Shown here piece after piece: positions 62,835 to 64,000 of a DNA stretch of 64,000 bases (positions are counted from its first letter, which is position 1; every line of letters starts with the position of its first letter). The notes beneath the pieces are model-generated. The model searched no databases. It had not been told where the DNA came from and saw nothing but the letters and a program-made list of their open reading frames with translations. A program made the translations under genes and the position numbers. The stretch comes from Saprospiraceae bacterium (GTDB lineage: Bacteria; Bacteroidota; Bacteroidia; Chitinophagales; Saprospiraceae), in NCBI GenBank assembly GCA_016720635.1, contig JADKKF010000024.1, positions 124,001-188,000 of the forward strand, given 5' to 3'.

Positions 62835-64000
62835 CTATTGAAAAATATTTAGGTAAAAATCAGGAAACAAACCAATGATAATAAGCGATAAAGCGCAAAA
62901 GCCAACTACAAAATTTAAGTATGGTGAAACTACTTCAGGAGCAACAATTGCAGAGGCTTTTTTATTAGAAAAATACATTCCATTAAATATTCTAAAATAA
63001 TATACAATACTAATGATGGATGAGGCAATAACCAATAAAATCATCCACCACTGATCAAAACTCAAAGACATCAATAAATAAAATTTACCTAAAAAACCCA
63101 CTGTAAGGGGAATTCCTGCGAGAGACAATAGGCAAATCGCGACTCCTAATGAAAACAAAGGTTGACTTCTTCCTAACCCATCAAAACCCTCGAAACCATT
63201 GCTATTGCCGATGGATTCAAGATAAACGATAGCACTAAAAATACCAATGGTCGCCAGTCCATATCCCAAAATAAATAAACCAAAGTATGATAGAATGTCC
63301 GAACTTGGGTTTAGGAAGAACATTAATAAAAAACCACTATTAACAATGCTCGAATAGGCAATCATCCGTTTGGCGTTTTCTTGAACCAAAGCAGTTAGAG
63401 TACCTACAACAACCGTTAAAATGATGATGAGAACCAATACTTTGTAGAGGGGAGAATTATCCACATTTCCTAACAGGATATACAACCTAAAGAATGCCCC
63501 AAAGGAGGCAATTTTCACCACGGTAGCAAAATAGGTTGCCCAAATACTTGGTGTTCCTTCGTACACATCAGGTGTCCAAAAATGGAACGGAATAGCAGCC
63601 ACTTTGAAAAAGAAACCTATGCCCACAAAAAAAGCACCGAGTGCGGCCATTTTCGATATTTCTGCCTGACTAAAATATTCACTGATGGTCATGATGTCCA
63701 GCGAGTTGGTTGCACCAAAGATTAAGGCCATACCGAATAGGATAATGCTTGTAGCAAAAGATCCCATCAAAAAATACTTTAGACCGGCTTCGTTCGAATG
63801 CAAATCATGCTTACTACTAGACGCTATGACATACAATGGAATGGATAATATTTCGATGCCTAAAAAGAGCATGGTGATATTCGTAAATGTAAACAACAAT
63901 ATCGCCCCACAAAGTGAAAACAAAACTAAGCCCAATTTATCCCCATTGTTCGTATCCTCCTCTAATTTCAATCTGCTTTGATTGATAAAAAATACTAAAA
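62835..64000 (-). CDS. nuoN: NADH-quinone oxidoreductase subunit N (start outside window)
   Basis: About 388 residues of the C-terminal and middle part are visible; the frame stays open to the window edge, and the family usually has about 460-490. It is a hydrophobic protein with many membrane helices of the complex I antiporter-like type: FLGIEILSIPLYVIAS, GLKYFLMGSFATSIILFGMALIFGA, the conserved KVAAIPFHFWTPDVYEGTP and AKRMIAYSSIVNSG with its Lys, and FLGKFYLLMS. It pumps protons as part of complex I in the inner membrane. The rest of the nuo operon must lie beyond 64 kb. engB follows at 28 bp. Confidence 0.95.
   Translation of the reverse strand, partial: LVFFINQSRLKLEEDTNNGDKLGLVLFSLCGAILLFTFTNITMLFLGIEILSIPLYVIASSSKHDLHSNEAGLKYFLMGSFATSIILFGMALIFGATNSLDIMTISEYFSQAEISKMAALGAFFVGIGFFFKVAAIPFHFWTPDVYEGTPSIWATYFATVVKIASFGAFFRLYILLGNVDNSPLYKVLVLIIILTVVVGTLTALVQENAKRMIAYSSIVNSGFLLMFFLNPSSDILSYFGLFILGYGLATIGIFSAIVYLESIGNSNGFEGFDGLGRSQPLFSLGVAICLLSLAGIPLTVGFLGKFYLLMSLSFDQWWMILLVIASSIISIVYYFRIFNGMYFSNKKASAIVAPEVVSPYLNFVVGFCALSLIIIGLFPDFYLNIFQ

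Overview
The window is a stretch of AT-rich chromosome from a member of the Bacteroidota, most likely a Saprospiraceae-like or related gliding lineage (inference). Support comes from the gliding/type IX secretion genes (porZ, gldH, porV, porU, a porP/sprF family gene, gldJ), a T9SS type-B cargo protein with a CHU_C-type end, TAnnTTTG promoter elements, a RicT with a long N/Q/P-rich tail, and many short lipoproteins. No rRNA, prophage, CRISPR array or complete insertion sequence was seen.

Layout. 1-3.7 kb: the end of a secreted protein with a possible type-23 toxin-like domain, a lipoprotein, a split transketolase (two subunits, the N-terminal one frameshifted) and HU. 4.3-9 kb: an accessory stretch with a ClpP-fold protease facing an XRE-S24 repressor, a DUF2188 gene paired with a TIR/deoxyribosyltransferase-like gene, an FMN reductase and a YCII-like gene. 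9.2-14.5 kb: M20 dipeptidase, FKBP isomerase, RicT and dihydrolipoyl dehydrogenase. 15.17-16.05 kb: a striking array of nine ~100-bp tandem units built on a palindrome (CCGATAGCTATCGG). 16-25.5 kb: methyltransferase, PPK2, an AraC regulator with a FecA-like receptor, porZ, rpe and a DEDD exonuclease. 25.6-34 kb: coiled-coil protein, DUF2452, gldH, nusB, small lipoproteins, the biotin operon bioF-bioD-bioA and a MazF-type toxin-antitoxin pair. 34.2-35 kb: a lipoprotein gene followed by an attC-like inverted repeat. 35-43 kb: tRNA-Asp, accA, dapA, pheT, ribD, efp, fabH, DUF1304. 43-53.6 kb: the T9SS/gliding block porV-porU // porP/sprF-gldJ-murF-sucD. 54-64 kb: dnaA, tRNA-Ser, tRNA-Pro, a large T9SS cargo with eight Cys-paired repeats, and a leftward gene string nuoN-engB-trxB-fbaA plus a secreted protein.

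Two patterns cut across the genes. First, at least six intergenic copies of one structured repeat family (GGCGT... hairpin ...GGGTCG... hairpin ...GACGCA) lie at 4.1, 5.8, 9.0, 14.5, 27.7 and 30.0 kb, three of them directly downstream of a gene in the same orientation. Second, five well-conserved genes (transketolase N subunit, YCII-like, dipeptidase, FKBP, exonuclease) are broken only by 1- or 2-nt deletions, mostly in homopolymers. Restoring the missing bases gives full-family-length proteins, so consensus errors in a long-read assembly are the likeliest cause.

Main functional themes are the assembly and sorting machinery for type IX secretion and gliding (PorZ, PorU, PorV, GldH, GldJ and a cargo protein), central carbon metabolism (transketolase, Rpe, FbaA, SucD, Lpd) and cofactor synthesis (biotin, riboflavin). 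Start codons were moved to internal ATG codons where the longest frame began with TTG or lacked a sensible leader; these choices are stated per gene.
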